From JTS-RE37 sp963756115 (lineage in GTDB: Bacteria > Bacteroidota > Bacteroidia > Flavobacteriales > Flavobacteriaceae): a DNA stretch of 64,000 nt. Below the pieces are notes generated by a model, which saw nothing but the letters and a program-made list of their open reading frames with translations, was not told where the DNA came from and made no database searches. Numbering within the stretch: the stretch's first letter is position 1; each line of letters starts with the position of its first letter. Shown here one piece after another: positions 37,442 through 46,377 of this stretch. The position numbers and the translations under genes were made by a program. The DNA lies in assembly GCA_963756115.1 (NCBI GenBank), contig CAVWMN010000002.1, positions 248,001 to 312,000 of the forward strand, written 5' to 3'.

Positions 37442-37895
37442 TCACTTTATAGGAGCACATGCACTGCCTTGTTTTGCTTTAAATCTTCCAATGATTTGGG
37501 TGGAGGCACTATATTGTATACCGGCGGCGTGGTTTCTAGATAGTAAAAAATTGGAAGCAGATCTTCATCTGTCAGATTTTTATAGAAACACCAGGGCATC
37601 AGGGGCAATAAATCCCGCGAGTTCTGCAGTCCTTTGTACTTGCCCTCCCGGATAGTAGGGATAAAATTTTCATCCGTTCAGTTGCCAATTCCGATTGGAT
37701 CACTGGTAATATTAGCCGCAAAAGTCTGCCCCCAGGGGCCGAGATGACTGGTTCCTTCCGGATTGAACATAATCCACCCGAGGGATATTGAATTCAGGTC
37801 AATAGGTGGAACTGTTGCGATAGATGGAAATCCCTACAGATCAAGTACAGGTATTATTTCCGGGCCCTTTGCAACCATTCTTTTGGGAGAACGGC
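37442..37895 (-). pseudogene. Decayed 5'-truncated copy of the cytochrome c gene
   Basis: The minus strand matches 35891-36350 at high identity, including HKAP-region and KDLSIF-like text, but the haem motif is replaced (reading SIQSRSPKRM) and internal stops occur. The 5' part with the signal peptide is absent; the segment ends against the serine hydrolase gene at 37905. Confidence 0.85.
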
Positions 37896-37904
37896 TTTGT
37901 ATGC

Positions 37905-39611
37905 TCATTTTATTTTCTTAATTCCAGGTACTTTTCTATCCCCAACGATAAAAGTGTATTCACCGTCCGAAGGATCAGCAATTTCAATCATGGCTCCCAT
38001 TTTTGTATTAAGGTCATACAATTGAAAGGCATTGCCCCCAATGGGGAATATATTGAGTGAAAGGGGATTTACAAACCCGAAATCCACACCCAGGCCTGCA
38101 TATTTTTCATTGTCCGTGACAATATGGAGCATCAGGCACTCCCCGCTATAATCATCCTGTGCGCAAAGGGCGACCTGGGTAATTCTCATCTCTTTGCTTT
38201 GCTCTGATGGCAAGGTTCGAAGTACCTTGTAATAGGGTTTTTCAAGGCCTTCCATAAGCAGTTCATTCTTAATTTCCTTTTCCAGCTGCCCGGAGGAACC
38301 CATGAAATCAAATCCGGTGTAATCCCCGCTTTTGACAGCTTTGGAAAATGCCTGGTCAATTTTCTTGTTTAATTGCACATTGATTCCCCCGGCAGTATAA
38401 TTTTCAGGATCCACTAATAAGTCGAGTAATTCCTGGCTATCAACAAGCAGGGAAGCAACACCATCCTTTACCGCTATCCCGAATGTGTCACCTGAAGGCA
38501 TTTGATAAGTGCCTCCATAAGGCGTTAAATCCTTTTGGACTATATCCATTTCCGGCGGCAAAGGGATCTCATCGCCCATCGTCAAGGCTTCCAGTTCATT
38601 CCTGACTGCCCTGAAGCCCATAGTGCCGTTTACGGTACTGTTTGTGAAAAGGATGGTAAACAAACCATCCCCGACAAACCAACGCAGTTCAGCGCCATTC
38701 CCCAGTGAACTCCCGCCATTATGCTGACGCAGATTACCATTATCCAAAACGTCCCAGCCATATGCATAGCTGTTTTTAAACGGGGTGAACATCTTCTTTT
38801 TTGCCTCCTCGGATAAGATGGATTCCCCGCTCAGGGCTGTTACCCATTTATAGATGTCAGTGGTCGTGGACAGGATACCCCCGTTTCCAACTAAGTGCCA
38901 GGTAGGAGCCGTCATTTTAAGTGTAGTGCCATTATCAGCACTGCCATTATAAATATGCACGAAGTTCTGTGGATCCCATTTTGGAAGCGCATAACCGGTC
39001 TGGGTCATTCCGGCCGGGGAGAAAAGGTATTTTTGAAGGAAATCTTCATAGGGAAGGCCACTTACATCCTCAATGATCATGGCAAGCAAAACATAGCCTA
39101 CGTTGGAATACTCAAAATTTACCCCGGGTTCAGACTGAAGTTTGGCATGTAATGATTGTTCCAGGTATTGGTCCCTGGAGATCGACACAAAATCATCTTC
39201 ACTGAATGCCAGCGGCAACCCGGAGGTATGGGTCAGTAAATGGTGTATCGTAATGTTTTCTTTATCTTTTGGAAGGCCGGTGAAATAGGTGCCAAGGCTG
39301 TCAAGAGTCTGTATCTTTCCCATCATCTCCAGCTTCATGATCGCAGCCGCGGTAAACTGCTTGGTCAATGAACCCGTTGAGAATACCGATGCTATTGTAT
39401 TTTTCAGCTTCTCCTCACTATTGGCATAACCATACCCCTTATTCAGGAGTATTGCTCCGTCTTTTGAAACAAGACATGCCCCTGAAAATCCAAATGGTAC
39501 AGTTCTGGACAGAAACGTATCCACTGAGCTTCCAATTGAACCGGAGACCTGTGCATCTGAGTTGAATCCCAAAAACAGGATAATCGCGAAGAGTACGGTA
39601 TTTTTCATCAT
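37905..39611 (-). CDS. Serine hydrolase (beta-lactamase-like), exported
   Basis: About 568 residues from the ATG at 39611 (an ATG further upstream adds 31 non-signal residues). The signal peptide is TVLFAIILFLGFNSDAQ. The active-site SxxK is in STGSLTKQFTAAAIMK and the YxN in FEYSNVGYVLL; LRQHNGGSSLGNGAELRW is the third motif region. The C-terminal 200 residues are a separate beta-rich domain. Family members cleave esters, D-amino-acid peptides or lactams. It forms an operon with the small protein at 39634, 22 bases upstream. Confidence 0.85.
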   Translation of the reverse strand: MMKNTVLFAIILFLGFNSDAQVSGSIGSSVDTFLSRTVPFGFSGACLVSKDGAILLNKGYGYANSEEKLKNTIASVFSTGSLTKQFTAAAIMKLEMMGKIQTLDSLGTYFTGLPKDKENITIHHLLTHTSGLPLAFSEDDFVSISRDQYLEQSLHAKLQSEPGVNFEYSNVGYVLLAMIIEDVSGLPYEDFLQKYLFSPAGMTQTGYALPKWDPQNFVHIYNGSADNGTTLKMTAPTWHLVGNGGILSTTTDIYKWVTALSGESILSEEAKKKMFTPFKNSYAYGWDVLDNGNLRQHNGGSSLGNGAELRWFVGDGLFTILFTNSTVNGTMGFRAVRNELEALTMGDEIPLPPEMDIVQKDLTPYGGTYQMPSGDTFGIAVKDGVASLLVDSQELLDLLVDPENYTAGGINVQLNKKIDQAFSKAVKSGDYTGFDFMGSSGQLEKEIKNELLMEGLEKPYYKVLRTLPSEQSKEMRITQVALCAQDDYSGECLMLHIVTDNEKYAGLGVDFGFVNPLSLNIFPIGGNAFQLYDLNTKMGAMIEIADPSDGEYTFIVGDRKVPGIKKIK

Positions 39612-39633
39612 TCTTAATTTTAGGATTTTCAGG

Positions 39634-40047
39634 TTACAATTCGCCTGCCTCAATTGAGAGTCCGTTAATCCTATGGTCTCCCTTCTTGTCATGGCTGATT
39701 TCAAATGTTACAGGGTGCTTGTCGCTGCTCCTTAGTACCACCATCGACACTTTATATTCCTTGACCTGTATTGACTTGATTGAACTGGCCGAAAAATTAT
39801 TGTGAAGACGCCGGAACATCTCCAAATGCCGGGACATTTCATATTTTTCAAGCATTTCATGGCTAAAGTTTTCGTTGATAAAACCTTCCCATGCGGCTTC
39901 ATCCGGACTTTTCAGGGCTTCATACAATTCCAATGCCCGTTGCTCCACTATTTTTGATGCAGATTGACTCACAAGAGTTGCTGTACCTGCCAAAAAAAAG
40001 ATAACCAAAAAAGCCCAATTTTTTATTCTCGTCCCGGACTGCATCAT
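39634..40047 (-). CDS. Small exported protein, NTF2-like
   Basis: 137 residues with a signal peptide (WAFLVIFFLAGTATLVSQ). Residues 30-130 (VEQRALELYEALKSPDEAAWEGFINENF and beta strands) fit a small NTF2-like or DUF3887-like fold, as sometimes found next to beta-lactamase-like hydrolases. No catalytic motif. It is the upstream gene of a two-gene operon with the serine hydrolase. Confidence 0.55.
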   Translation of the reverse strand: MMQSGTRIKNWAFLVIFFLAGTATLVSQSASKIVEQRALELYEALKSPDEAAWEGFINENFSHEMLEKYEMSRHLEMFRRLHNNFSASSIKSIQVKEYKVSMVVLRSSDKHPVTFEISHDKKGDHRINGLSIEAGEL

Positions 40048-40258
40048 GTGTAAATTAATTTTGAGCCTATATTAACCGATTCCGCCGGCACTTCAAAATA
40101 CCTGGTACCTGACTGCGATTTTTGCATCCAAACTGCCAGGATTTGAAATTGGTTTGGAAATCCCGGATTTATCCTGTTGACAGTAATTGCCGTGCAGTTC
40201 ATACCATTGCCTTCCCTCAGGGTCCACATTTAACTATCTTTAAAATAAATTGCGCTAC

Positions 40259-41335
40259 ATGTACAGGAAGATATTTTTGGTTATTGGACACCTGGCCTTT
40301 TGGTGTGTTAATTTTTACATTATAACCCGGATCTTCGGAATCTCCACAGTGGAGATCATTGAAGAAAATACTAATGGCATTGAGGAAAAAGTGCTGATAA
40401 CCTACGACCACAGGTTTACATGGGCTACCTTGATTACCATTGGGTTGTGCGCGGTGATGTTCTATACGAATATTTTTGTGTTCCTGAAGGAATACTTCAG
40501 GGACAAAAAGCTGGGTGTATACCTGGTCCGGATATTTTTACTGATATTGGTGGCAATTGGCATCAATATTCTCCTGAACCGATATGTAAATTATGGCGTG
40601 GTTGACAGGAAAGAAGTTTTCCTTTTTCCCTCATTTGGCCTTCACATGTCCTTATTCATTTTCTACGCCACCATTTCGGTGGCCTATATGTTTATCCTGG
40701 AATGGTATAAGAATGAAAAATTAAAAGGAGAGATTGCCGGTGAAAAACTTAAAACAGAACTTGCCTTTTTAAAATCACAGATAAATCCCCATTTCCTTTT
40801 TAATACGCTGAATAACCTTTTTTCAATTTCACAAAAATATAAGGCCGAAGAACTTTCATCGGGGATTACCGAGCTTTCCAATTTAATGCGGTATATGTTA
40901 TATGAAAGTAACGCTGACTTTGTGTCCTTGAAAAAAGAAGTTCAATATATTGAGAGTTTCATTGCCATTCAGCAATTAAGGCATGATGATGAAGATGAAC
41001 TGATCATTAATTTTGAGAAAAAAGGAGACTTTAACAAAGCTGTTATCGCCCCTATGATCTTGTTGCCCTTTGTAGAAAACGCTTTTAAACATGGTTTCAG
41101 TTTACATGAAAGTTCTGTAATAAACCTTATTTTGGAAACATCGGATGCCGGTATTTCTTTCAGGGTGCGCAATAAGGCTTTTCAGGTACATAATTTCGCG
41201 GATAACAGGTCCGGAATTGGCCTGGAAAACGTTACCCGGCGACTGAACCTTATTTATCCCGGAAAGCACTGCCTGAAGACGTTTGAGAAAAGCGGTTATT
41301 TTAACGTAGAATTAAAGATTGAAGCCTATGATTAA
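40259..41335 (+). CDS. LytS-like sensor histidine kinase
   Basis: About 358 residues from the ATG at 40259 (a TTG at 40250 is possible). Four hydrophobic membrane segments lie in residues 1-140, with a short cytoplasmic linker. The His-kinase motif LKSQINPHFLFNTLNNLF (about residues 175-192) carries the phospho-acceptor His, and NAFKHG and GIGLENVTRRL form the ATP-binding part. The overall organisation is that of Bacteroidota HPK8-type kinases. It overlaps the response-regulator gene by 8 bases. Confidence 0.9.
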   Translation: MYRKIFLVIGHLAFWCVNFYIITRIFGISTVEIIEENTNGIEEKVLITYDHRFTWATLITIGLCAVMFYTNIFVFLKEYFRDKKLGVYLVRIFLLILVAIGINILLNRYVNYGVVDRKEVFLFPSFGLHMSLFIFYATISVAYMFILEWYKNEKLKGEIAGEKLKTELAFLKSQINPHFLFNTLNNLFSISQKYKAEELSSGITELSNLMRYMLYESNADFVSLKKEVQYIESFIAIQQLRHDDEDELIINFEKKGDFNKAVIAPMILLPFVENAFKHGFSLHESSVINLILETSDAGISFRVRNKAFQVHNFADNRSGIGLENVTRRLNLIYPGKHCLKTFEKSGYFNVELKIEAYD

Positions 41336-42050
41336 AATCCAAACGATACTTGTTGACGACGAGCCTAAGGCGATCGCCGTATTGGAGCGTTACTGCAGTC
41401 AAATGGATTTTATTGAACTGCAAGCTGCTTTCAGAGATCCGGTGAAGGCGATTCAATTTTTACAAACCCATCCCGTGGACCTTATTTTTTTAGATATCAA
41501 TATGCCCAAGATCAGCGGCCTGGAGTTCCTGGATATCGTGGGCAAAAAGCCGCGGATTATCTTCACCACCGCGTATAGCGAATATGCCATTGACAGCTAT
41601 GAGTACGGCGCGGTTGATTATTTACTGAAGCCTATTGATTTCCATCGGTTCGTGAAGGCCGTTATGAAAGCCAAAAACCTTATCAGTTTGGAGAACGCTT
41701 CACCTCCTGCCGAAAGCAACACTGGCGATCATCATAAAACCATTTACATCAAAAGCGGGCCACGGTTGTATAAGGTGGATATTGCTGATATCCTCTATCT
41801 TGAAAAAGATGGCAATTACCTTGTATTCCATACAGCCGATAAAAAAATGCTATCACGACAAAATATGAGGGACATTTTCGAGATATTGGCCCCCAATGAC
41901 TTCATTAGGGTGCACAAATCTTTCGTTGTTGCCTTAAAGCACGTTGATGTTATTGAATCCCACCAGGTCAGGATCGGGGACGTTAAAATACCTGTAGGCA
42001 GAAACTTCAGGGAAGAATTATTGAAAATTACACAAGACAGATCCCATTAA
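41328..42050 (+). CDS. LytTR response regulator
   Basis: 240 residues. The receiver domain has ILVDDEP, LIFLDINMPKISG (phospho-acceptor Asp about residue 54), FTTAYSEYA and YLLKPI (Lys). The C-terminal LytTR DNA-binding domain (ILYLEKDGNYLVFHT, RVHKSFVVALKHV) binds DNA through beta strands. Start at 41328 chosen, overlapping the kinase stop. No target genes can be named; the serine hydrolase operon and the RND operon are neighbours only. Confidence 0.9.
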   Translation: MIKIQTILVDDEPKAIAVLERYCSQMDFIELQAAFRDPVKAIQFLQTHPVDLIFLDINMPKISGLEFLDIVGKKPRIIFTTAYSEYAIDSYEYGAVDYLLKPIDFHRFVKAVMKAKNLISLENASPPAESNTGDHHKTIYIKSGPRLYKVDIADILYLEKDGNYLVFHTADKKMLSRQNMRDIFEILAPNDFIRVHKSFVVALKHVDVIESHQVRIGDVKIPVGRNFREELLKITQDRSH

Positions 42051-42054
42051 CTCA

Positions 42055-42207
42055 TTAGTAAGAGCGTGGCCTGTTTTTAGGTGTCCGGCGAAGTACAATA
42101 ACCTGGTTCAATTTGGAAATACTACCTCCCCTTACATCATAATCGGTTGGGCCCTCGCATACATCGCGGATAATACCCTGCAGGGTATTGAACAGGGATA
42201 TAGCCAA
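42055..42207 (-). CDS. Candidate 50-residue downstream gene, or a frameshifted tail, after the DUF4403-like gene
   Basis: After the TAA of the DUF4403-like gene, one base later a TTG opens a frame with coding-like text (ISLFNTLQGIIRDV, DYDVRGGSISKL and NQVIVLRRTPKN) to a stop at 42055. No ATG. It could be a tiny translationally coupled gene or a C-terminal extension lost by a frameshift. Low certainty. Confidence 0.3.
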   Translation of the reverse strand: MAISLFNTLQGIIRDVCEGPTDYDVRGGSISKLNQVIVLRRTPKNRPRSY

Positions 42208-42208
42208 C

Positions 42209-42808
42209 TTATTTGCTGAAATCGTTAAAGGGAACAGATTGCAAGGTTACCTCAGCACATCCCTCAAAACGGGCATGTACCACAATAAATTCGTGATCGG
42301 GCTCGATCCGGGTGATGGAAATATCATCCATTTTTCCATGGAATACCACGTCTTTTGTTGCTAATCCGGATCCTAATTTGTCGTTTAACTGGTCCCTGTA
42401 GGGACGAATGAGGTCTTTCAGGTTAACGGTGGCCTTTTCCAGCACTTTGCGGTAATACATGCGGTTCCCGAGGAATTCCAGCGCTTTGACCATCAACAGA
42501 TTCCTGCTTTTTATTTGGATCTTAAAAGTACCCACAGACAGCTGCCCTGTTTCCGGATCATACTGCAGGTTCCCGTGGATGTAAACGGTCACTTCCCCCG
42601 GCAAGAGGATTTTACGGGCAGGAACTACCCGAAGCCCCAGTAGTATATCATATTCCTCTAAAGGGCTGGCCTCCATGCTTGTCCCCAGTATCCTGCCCTT
42701 TTTACGCTTGCCCATACCAATTTCCATGCCGGCAAGTTTGGTCTCCAGCAATTGTTGCATAACTGCATATGGAATCTTTACAGGAAGTGACAGCCTAATA
42801 TTTTTCAT
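42209..42808 (-). CDS. DUF4403-like protein
   Basis: 199 residues without a signal peptide. The pattern LPVKIPYAVMQQLLETKLAG at the start and FKIQIKSRNLLMVKALEF and MYYRKVLEKATVNLKDLI later resembles parts of DUF4403 proteins (about 450 residues), so it may be a short relative. Function unknown. The short frame at 42055 follows by one base. Confidence 0.4.
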   Translation of the reverse strand: MKNIRLSLPVKIPYAVMQQLLETKLAGMEIGMGKRKKGRILGTSMEASPLEEYDILLGLRVVPARKILLPGEVTVYIHGNLQYDPETGQLSVGTFKIQIKSRNLLMVKALEFLGNRMYYRKVLEKATVNLKDLIRPYRDQLNDKLGSGLATKDVVFHGKMDDISITRIEPDHEFIVVHARFEGCAEVTLQSVPFNDFSK

Positions 42809-43031
42809 GTCCTACATCTTTAATAAGATTCAAAATCACATTCAAGTTATGCTGTTCTAAGCTTTATTTGTGCTTGAAAGCATTAACTCTTGAACTAATT
42901 TAAGATTGGGCACCGTAAATCGTTCAAATGGATCAACATTTGCATTTAATGGGTTCCAAAAAAAGTCGATAAATAGTTAGTTTATTGCGAAATCCAGTTT
43001 GGGTTTTGGAATCGAACTTTAATTAAATCAT

Positions 43032-43403
43032 ATGAGCAGGGAAGAATTAGTAGGAAAAGAGTTGAGCAACCTCTATGCCATCGCCAAACAGGTAAATACT
43101 TATTTCGATGGTAGCGATATCAGCTTTCTCAAAGGAAAAATGAAAAATGTACTGGGCAGTTATGTGAAATTTAGCTGTATGAGCGAAGAGAAGACTTCAC
43201 AAATGCTTCGGAACATGCAGGTGAACCCCGGCAACACCTCAGACTCGATTATCAACGAAATCACCGAAAATCTTCATGAAATTGTTATCAGCCACCACAG
43301 CGATGCCATCAAAAACCTCGGCTATTCGCTGTCCTTAAATAGACTTATCGCTTACCATAAGGCCAATATAGAAAATCTGGAACATTTGATGGCGGATTCT
43401 TGA
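43032..43403 (+). CDS. Small alpha-helical protein, unknown
   Basis: 123 residues, predicted largely helical, with no signal peptide and no recognised motif (LVGKELSNLYAIAKQV at the start; IVISHHSDAIKNLGYSLSL and IAYHKANIENLEHL near the end). The HH and H-rich second half hints at a helical bundle, but a ferritin-like or hemerythrin-like site is not clear. Stands alone; a single ATG start. Confidence 0.6.
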   Translation: MSREELVGKELSNLYAIAKQVNTYFDGSDISFLKGKMKNVLGSYVKFSCMSEEKTSQMLRNMQVNPGNTSDSIINEITENLHEIVISHHSDAIKNLGYSLSLNRLIAYHKANIENLEHLMADS

Positions 43404-43763
43404 GTTGTATGAATATATAGGAAAATCCCGTTCGTTTTAGGTCTCTTATGTTTACATAAATGCGAACAAGTGACTACCGAAATGTCCGCTGGTATTGTAT
43501 TCCAGGCTTTTTTACATACCCTTAAGCGTGGGATCTACCAAGAGCGAAGGAGGGCTCAGTTTTACTTTATAACAATTAATATCAAAATAAACACCCCCGT
43601 ATAGCTCCGCTTTTTTAAAGAGGAATATGTATACCTATAAGATCTGCTGATATCTCCATAATCAATTGTGCTCTTATCAAGGCATAAATTCCTCAAAAAA
43701 AATTATATTACAGATTAAGAATATTCCACCGCAGCCAGCGAAGGGATGTATCCTGCTGAAAAG
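43404..43763. other. Non-coding region upstream of the efflux operon
   Basis: About 360 bases without a supported gene. Bases near 43530-43560 contain a degenerate piece of the GAAGCTTGA-type repeat (CAAGAGCGAAGGAGGGCT). The promoter of the efflux operon should lie here; no clear TAnnTTTG box was found. Confidence 0.4.
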
Positions 43764-45149
43764 ATGTATCGAAAGACAACATATTCCATCGTATTCCTGT
43801 ATGCCACGGGCATACTCCTGCTGGATGGCTGTTCTCCTAAAATTTCAAATGTTACCCTACCCATCCCTGCAATAGCAGAATTCTCCTATTCCGGTTCCGA
43901 AGCCCTGGAAGAAAAATGGTGGACCTCCTTCGGGGATGAAAAACTGAATAGCCTTATAGACAGCGCTATGCAGTCGAACTTTGACCTGGCTGCCACATGG
44001 CAGCAATTCCTCGCTGCAAAAGCCATCGTGAGCAGGGAGGCTTCGAATAAATGGCCGCAAATCCAAGCCTCGGCGCAGTCGGCCGTTAATTTTCCGGAGA
44101 ATGATTTCAGGGGTGGGGAGAATACACAGTTGGGCTTGTCGTCCACCTATGAGATAGATCTGTGGGGCCGTATAGGATCCGCAGTACAGGCTGAAAAGTT
44201 CAGGGCAGAAGCAAGCCTCTTCGATTACCGCACCGCGGCTATTTCGCTTTCTGCTGAGATAGCATCCACCTGGTACCAGCTTCTTGCAGCTAAAGAACAA
44301 TTGAAAATAGCGGAAAACCAGATCGCCACCAATGAAAATATAATCAAACTCATCCGTTCCCGTTTCGTGGGGGGCCAGATACGGGCGGTCGATATTCTGC
44401 GGCAGGCGCAATTATTGGAAAGCACCAAAGAGCAGCAAATTATCTTTGGTACCAACGTGCAACTTCTGGAGAATCGGCTGGCGGTACTTGTGGGGAGGCA
44501 ACCTCAGCGGGATCTGAATCTTGAGTATACCGCTTTACCCAACTTATCAGACATCCCACAAGCCGGGTTGCCCCTTGAGCTGATTCGGCGAAGGCCCGAC
44601 CTGCAGCGTACCTATGCACTTTTACTCGCTGCAGACCGGGATATGGCCTCCGCGGTGCGCAGCAAATACCCAAGAATTTCCGTAAGTGCACAAGGCCAGT
44701 TACGCGCCAATAATTTTGCCAGCCTTTTTGATAACTGGGCCTATTCCCTGGCCGGGAACCTGCTGGCACCCCTATTCTATGGCAAACAGCTGAGCGCAGA
44801 GGCGGATCGGGCGCAAGCCGTAAAACAGCAGCGGCTGTACGAATACGGGCAGGCTACCCTGACCGCCTTCCGGGAAGTGGAAGACGGTCTCGTGCAGGAA
44901 TTAATGCAAAAGCAGCGAGTTGAAAATATCAGCAGACAACTGGAACTGGCCGAAAAAAGCAACAACCAACTCCGAACGGAGTTTTTGAATGGATTCAGTC
45001 CCTACCTGGATGTGCTCATAGGTTTGGACCAGGAACAACAATTGCGCAGGGATTATGTTGCGGCACAATCCCAGCAGATACAAATTCGCATTGGCTTGTA
45101 CAGGGCCTTGGCCGGGGGGTTTGAATCCGTACCAATGACAGACCCCTGA
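43764..45149 (+). CDS. RND efflux outer-membrane channel (TolC/OprM family), lipoprotein
   Basis: About 461 residues from the ATG at 43764, with a lipobox (LLLDGCSPK). The body has the paired structural repeats of the family: WWTSFGDEKLNSLIDSAM and an AxIA segment, DLWGRIGSAVQAEKFRAEAS (hallmark), RRPDLQRTYALLLAADRDM and the coiled coil near the end. It forms a trimeric channel exporting substrates across the outer membrane. First gene of a three-gene operon with the adaptor and pump. Confidence 0.9.
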   Translation: MYRKTTYSIVFLYATGILLLDGCSPKISNVTLPIPAIAEFSYSGSEALEEKWWTSFGDEKLNSLIDSAMQSNFDLAATWQQFLAAKAIVSREASNKWPQIQASAQSAVNFPENDFRGGENTQLGLSSTYEIDLWGRIGSAVQAEKFRAEASLFDYRTAAISLSAEIASTWYQLLAAKEQLKIAENQIATNENIIKLIRSRFVGGQIRAVDILRQAQLLESTKEQQIIFGTNVQLLENRLAVLVGRQPQRDLNLEYTALPNLSDIPQAGLPLELIRRRPDLQRTYALLLAADRDMASAVRSKYPRISVSAQGQLRANNFASLFDNWAYSLAGNLLAPLFYGKQLSAEADRAQAVKQQRLYEYGQATLTAFREVEDGLVQELMQKQRVENISRQLELAEKSNNQLRTEFLNGFSPYLDVLIGLDQEQQLRRDYVAAQSQQIQIRIGLYRALAGGFESVPMTDP

Positions 45150-45166
45150 TAAAGAAATATACGCAT

Positions 45167-46375
45167 ATGACCAGGAAAAAAATACTATTGATCTGTTTGG
45201 CCATCCTGCTGGCCGGGGTAGCGATTACAACCCTTATTTTTTCCACCGAGCCGGAAGCGCAAAAAGAGGGTGCCTCTATAGAAACAGCCATGCTGGTTGA
45301 TGTGATGGAGGTGGAACGCGCCACTTTTGAGCCGGTCATAGTAGCAACCGGAACGGTAAGGCCTGTTGAGGATATTGTATTGAGCCCCCTGGTTTCGGGA
45401 CAGGTCATCCGTCGTGACCCCGCATTCACCCCCGGAGGATTCGTAAAGAAAAATCAGGTGTTGTTGCAAATAGACCCGGCTGATTACAGAAATACCCTGG
45501 AACTTCGCAAAAGTGAATTGCTTCAATCTCAAACAACACTGGATACCGAAATGGGGCGACAGCAGATTGCCGAACAGGACCTGAAACTGATCAATGAGGA
45601 TTCCCTTTTTGGCGACAACCCCCTGTCATCGGAAGAACGGCAACTCGTGTTGCGGAAACCGCAGTTAAATGCCGTAAAGGCGACCATCAGAGCGTCGAAT
45701 GCCGCAGTAAATCAGGCTGAACTGAACCTGTCCAGGACTACCATACGGGCACCTTTTGATGCACATATTTTAAGTCAGAATGTAACCTTGGGCTCCCAGG
45801 TCGCACAAGGCGATGATTTGGGCAGGCTGGTAGGTACGCAGTATTACTGGGTGAATGCTACAGTGCCCATTTCAAAACTACGATGGCTTCGCTTTCCAAC
45901 AGACAATTCCGAAAAAGGCTCTGAAGTACATATAAAAAACTCATCATCCTGGTCTCCCGATGCCTATCGCATAGGCTATTTGGATAGACAGATCGGCGCT
46001 TTGGACGAACAGACCCGCCTGGCTAGGGTATTGGTAAGGGTTCCGGACCCGCTTGCACATTCCGAAGAACTGGACGGGCAACCCAAACTCATGATCGGCA
46101 CCTTTGTAGAAGTTAATATTCAGGCAGAACCTATTGCCGATGTTATTCGTCTTAACAGGGATTTTGTTAGAAACAATCAAACAGTGTGGATCATGAAGGA
46201 CGGCAAACTGGAGATACGGAAAGTTGAGATCCTGCTTACCGATGACGAACACGCCTATATCCGGAACGGATTGGAAAATGGCGAAAAGGTTGTAATTACT
46301 AATTTAAGTACCGTGAGCGAAGGCATAGAGCTTCGCACAGAAGGTACCAGTCCTGAAATTGAAATGGGAGAATAG
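45167..46375 (+). CDS. RND efflux periplasmic adaptor (HlyD family)
   Basis: 402 residues. An N-terminal membrane anchor or signal (ILLICLAILLAGVAITTLIF) precedes a lipoyl-like hairpin (VIVATGTVRPVEDI, then GGFVKKNQVLLQIDPADYR), alpha-helical hairpin, and a beta-barrel domain (LNLSRTTIRAPFDAHILSQN). It links the inner-membrane pump to the outer-membrane channel. Starts 17 bases after the channel gene and ends 2 bases before the pump gene. Confidence 0.9.
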   Translation: MTRKKILLICLAILLAGVAITTLIFSTEPEAQKEGASIETAMLVDVMEVERATFEPVIVATGTVRPVEDIVLSPLVSGQVIRRDPAFTPGGFVKKNQVLLQIDPADYRNTLELRKSELLQSQTTLDTEMGRQQIAEQDLKLINEDSLFGDNPLSSEERQLVLRKPQLNAVKATIRASNAAVNQAELNLSRTTIRAPFDAHILSQNVTLGSQVAQGDDLGRLVGTQYYWVNATVPISKLRWLRFPTDNSEKGSEVHIKNSSSWSPDAYRIGYLDRQIGALDEQTRLARVLVRVPDPLAHSEELDGQPKLMIGTFVEVNIQAEPIADVIRLNRDFVRNNQTVWIMKDGKLEIRKVEILLTDDEHAYIRNGLENGEKVVITNLSTVSEGIELRTEGTSPEIEMGE

Positions 46376-46377
46376 AA

